This document shows, one piece after another, positions 63,109 through 64,000 of a stretch of 64,000 bases of DNA; the first letter of the stretch is position 1, and each line of letters begins with the position of its first letter. A program made the translations under genes and the position numbers. Under the pieces are notes generated by a model. The model saw only the letters and a program-made list of their open reading frames with translations, was not told where the DNA came from and searched no databases. Origin of the DNA: Parasegetibacter sp. NRK P23 (lineage in GTDB: Bacteria; Bacteroidota; Bacteroidia; Chitinophagales; Chitinophagaceae); assembly GCF_023721715.1 (NCBI RefSeq), contig NZ_JAMDLG010000001.1:1961784-2025783 (forward strand). Direction: 5' to 3'.

Positions 63109-63717
63109 ATGATCATTTCCTCCAACGAACTTATCGCGCTTGAAAGAAGGTTCAGGGCCAATTTCATCAACTCCCTGGGCGGCTTTAAAAGTGTCGCGCT
63201 TATTGGTTCCCGAAGCGCCAGGGGCAATAATAACCTGGCCGTTTTCAGCAGTCTGTTTCACCTCGGCGCCGATCCGGCGTTGTGCGGCATTATTGTGCGG
63301 CCCAACCCGGAAGCGGAAAATACACTTGGGAACATTATGCATTCCAGGCATTATACCATTAATCACATCACTGAAGATTTCGTGCAACAAGCGCACCAAA
63401 CCAGTGCGAAATATGAACACGGGCAAAGCGAATTTGACGCGGTGGGCCTGACGCCAGAATTTGAACCAGGCGTTAACGCGCCCTTCGTAAAGGAAAGCCG
63501 GATCCGTTTCGCCTGCGAACTGGTGCAGCGCATGGATATAACATTGAACGGTACGTTCCTGCTCATCGGTAAAATCATCCACATCTTGGTTCCCGATGAA
63601 GTGGTGGGAGAAGACGGATTCATTGACTTGGAAAAAGCGGGCACCATCACCACCAGCGGGCTGGACAGCTACCACACCACCAACAGGATCGCCCGGCTGG
63701 CATATGCAAAGCCTTAA
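63109..63717 (+). CDS. Flavin reductase-like (FMN-binding split barrel) protein
   Basis: A 202-residue protein with FINSLGGFKSVALIGSRSAR, a central LFHLGADPALCGIIVRPNPE, the TLGNIMHSRHYTINHITEDF segment and ANAPFVKESRIRFACELVQR-like sequence, consistent with the flavin reductase/HpaC-type split barrel that binds FMN or FAD. It probably reduces flavin with NAD(P)H or transfers electrons. It lies between a TIGR03643 protein and a photolyase-like FAD protein, so it may supply reduced flavin to the latter. The next gene begins within a few bases of its stop. Confidence 0.82.
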   Translation: MIISSNELIALERRFRANFINSLGGFKSVALIGSRSARGNNNLAVFSSLFHLGADPALCGIIVRPNPEAENTLGNIMHSRHYTINHITEDFVQQAHQTSAKYEHGQSEFDAVGLTPEFEPGVNAPFVKESRIRFACELVQRMDITLNGTFLLIGKIIHILVPDEVVGEDGFIDLEKAGTITTSGLDSYHTTNRIARLAYAKP

Positions 63718-63739
63718 ACAAAAAACGATTGTCGTAGCA

Positions 63740-64000
63740 ATGGACCACTTCCCCACCAACTATACCGACATATTGAAAATCCTCGACGCCATTGATCCGG
63801 TGGCCTACGGGAAAACAAGGAATTATCTTTCCGGAAAAGTAACGCGGTTATCGCCCTATATTTCCCGTGGGGTCATTTCCACGAAGCTGGTGGCCGAAAA
63901 ACTACTCGCCCGCGGATGTAGCTTTCCTGAAATTGAAATACTGCTGAAAGAACTTGCCTGGCGCGATTACTTCCAGCAGGTATGGATAGCACTTGGTGAC
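63740..64000 (+). CDS. Photolyase/cryptochrome-like FAD-binding protein, 3' end missing
   Basis: The frame is open from the ATG at 63740 to the end of the window (87 residues). An in-frame ATG at 63704 would overlap the flavin reductase gene by 14 bases and is less likely. The sequence starts directly with the FAD-binding region (DAIDPVAYGKTRNYLSGKVT, RLSPYISRGVIST, ELAWRDYFQQVW), where full photolyases first have a ~150-residue antenna domain. So this is a short protein of the photolyase superfamily without the N-terminal antenna domain. The remainder lies outside the window. Its closeness to the flavin reductase suggests a joint function. Confidence 0.8.
   Translation, partial: MDHFPTNYTDILKILDAIDPVAYGKTRNYLSGKVTRLSPYISRGVISTKLVAEKLLARGCSFPEIEILLKELAWRDYFQQVWIALGD

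Noticed and set aside
1-64000. CRISPR arrays, tRNA or rRNA genes, insertion sequences
   Set aside because: No regularly spaced repeats, no cloverleaf with the conserved T-loop, and no transposase-like protein or terminal repeats were found by reading both strands.

Overview
The window looks like part of the chromosome of a glycan-degrading Bacteroidota, most likely of the Chitinophagaceae type. The signs are three SusC/SusD outer-membrane uptake pairs, type IX secretion (T9SS) C-terminal sorting domains, an ECF sigma/FecR/SusC signalling cascade, SPII lipoproteins with a Cys near residue 20, a few exact TAnnTTTG promoter elements, and many plant- and glycoconjugate-directed glycosidases. No tRNA, rRNA, CRISPR array, insertion sequence or prophage was recognised.

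Layout. 1-3.75 kb (+): the end of an operon with a DUF4876-type protein, a DUF6850-type barrel and a di-haem cytochrome-c peroxidase. 3.9-9.0 kb (-): a SusC/SusD pair without enzymes, behind a 919-base regulatory gap that carries LacI-like palindromes. 10-15 kb (+): two T9SS-sorted surface proteins, a TfoX-like protein, a small membrane protein and a membrane-anchored S74 fibre protein. 15-17.6 kb (-): a response regulator and a four-PAS histidine kinase. 18.9-35.1 kb (-): the main glycan locus, transcribed in the order inositol oxygenase, SusC, SusD, (terminator), HGSNAT-like acetyltransferase, Na+/solute symporter, GH89, GH28, GH92, GH28. A LacI-family regulator is divergent from it. 36.6-37.5 kb (+): a thioredoxin-reductase-like flavoprotein. 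37.5-44.6 kb (-): a GH31 enzyme ending in dockerin and cohesin modules, with twin LacI-type operators in front of it, and a GH127/GH146-type beta-L-arabinofuranosidase. 44.9-55.5 kb (+): ECF sigma, FecR, STN-SusC, SusD, DUF4843 lipoprotein, PKD-like lipoprotein and a TlpA-like thioredoxin. 55.7-59.3 kb (-): a GH78 alpha-L-rhamnosidase. 59.5-64 kb: small charged proteins, a short-chain dehydrogenase, a sterol-desaturase-type hydroxylase, a subclass B1 metallo-beta-lactamase, a TIGR03643-type protein, a flavin reductase and the start of a photolyase-like FAD protein.

The most striking unit is the 18.9-35.1 kb locus. It combines an acetyltransferase resembling lysosomal HGSNAT, an alpha-N-acetylglucosaminidase (GH89, the NAGLU family), an alpha-mannosidase family (GH92), two divergent GH28 enzymes, a sodium symporter and myo-inositol oxygenase. 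Read as a pathway, this fits degradation of an inositol-containing glycan that carries alpha-glucosamine, such as a GPI-anchor glycan or a plant glycosyl-inositol-phosphoceramide head group. The free inositol would then be oxidised to glucuronate. That substrate is an inference from the gene content; the family assignments rest on motifs visible in the proteins.
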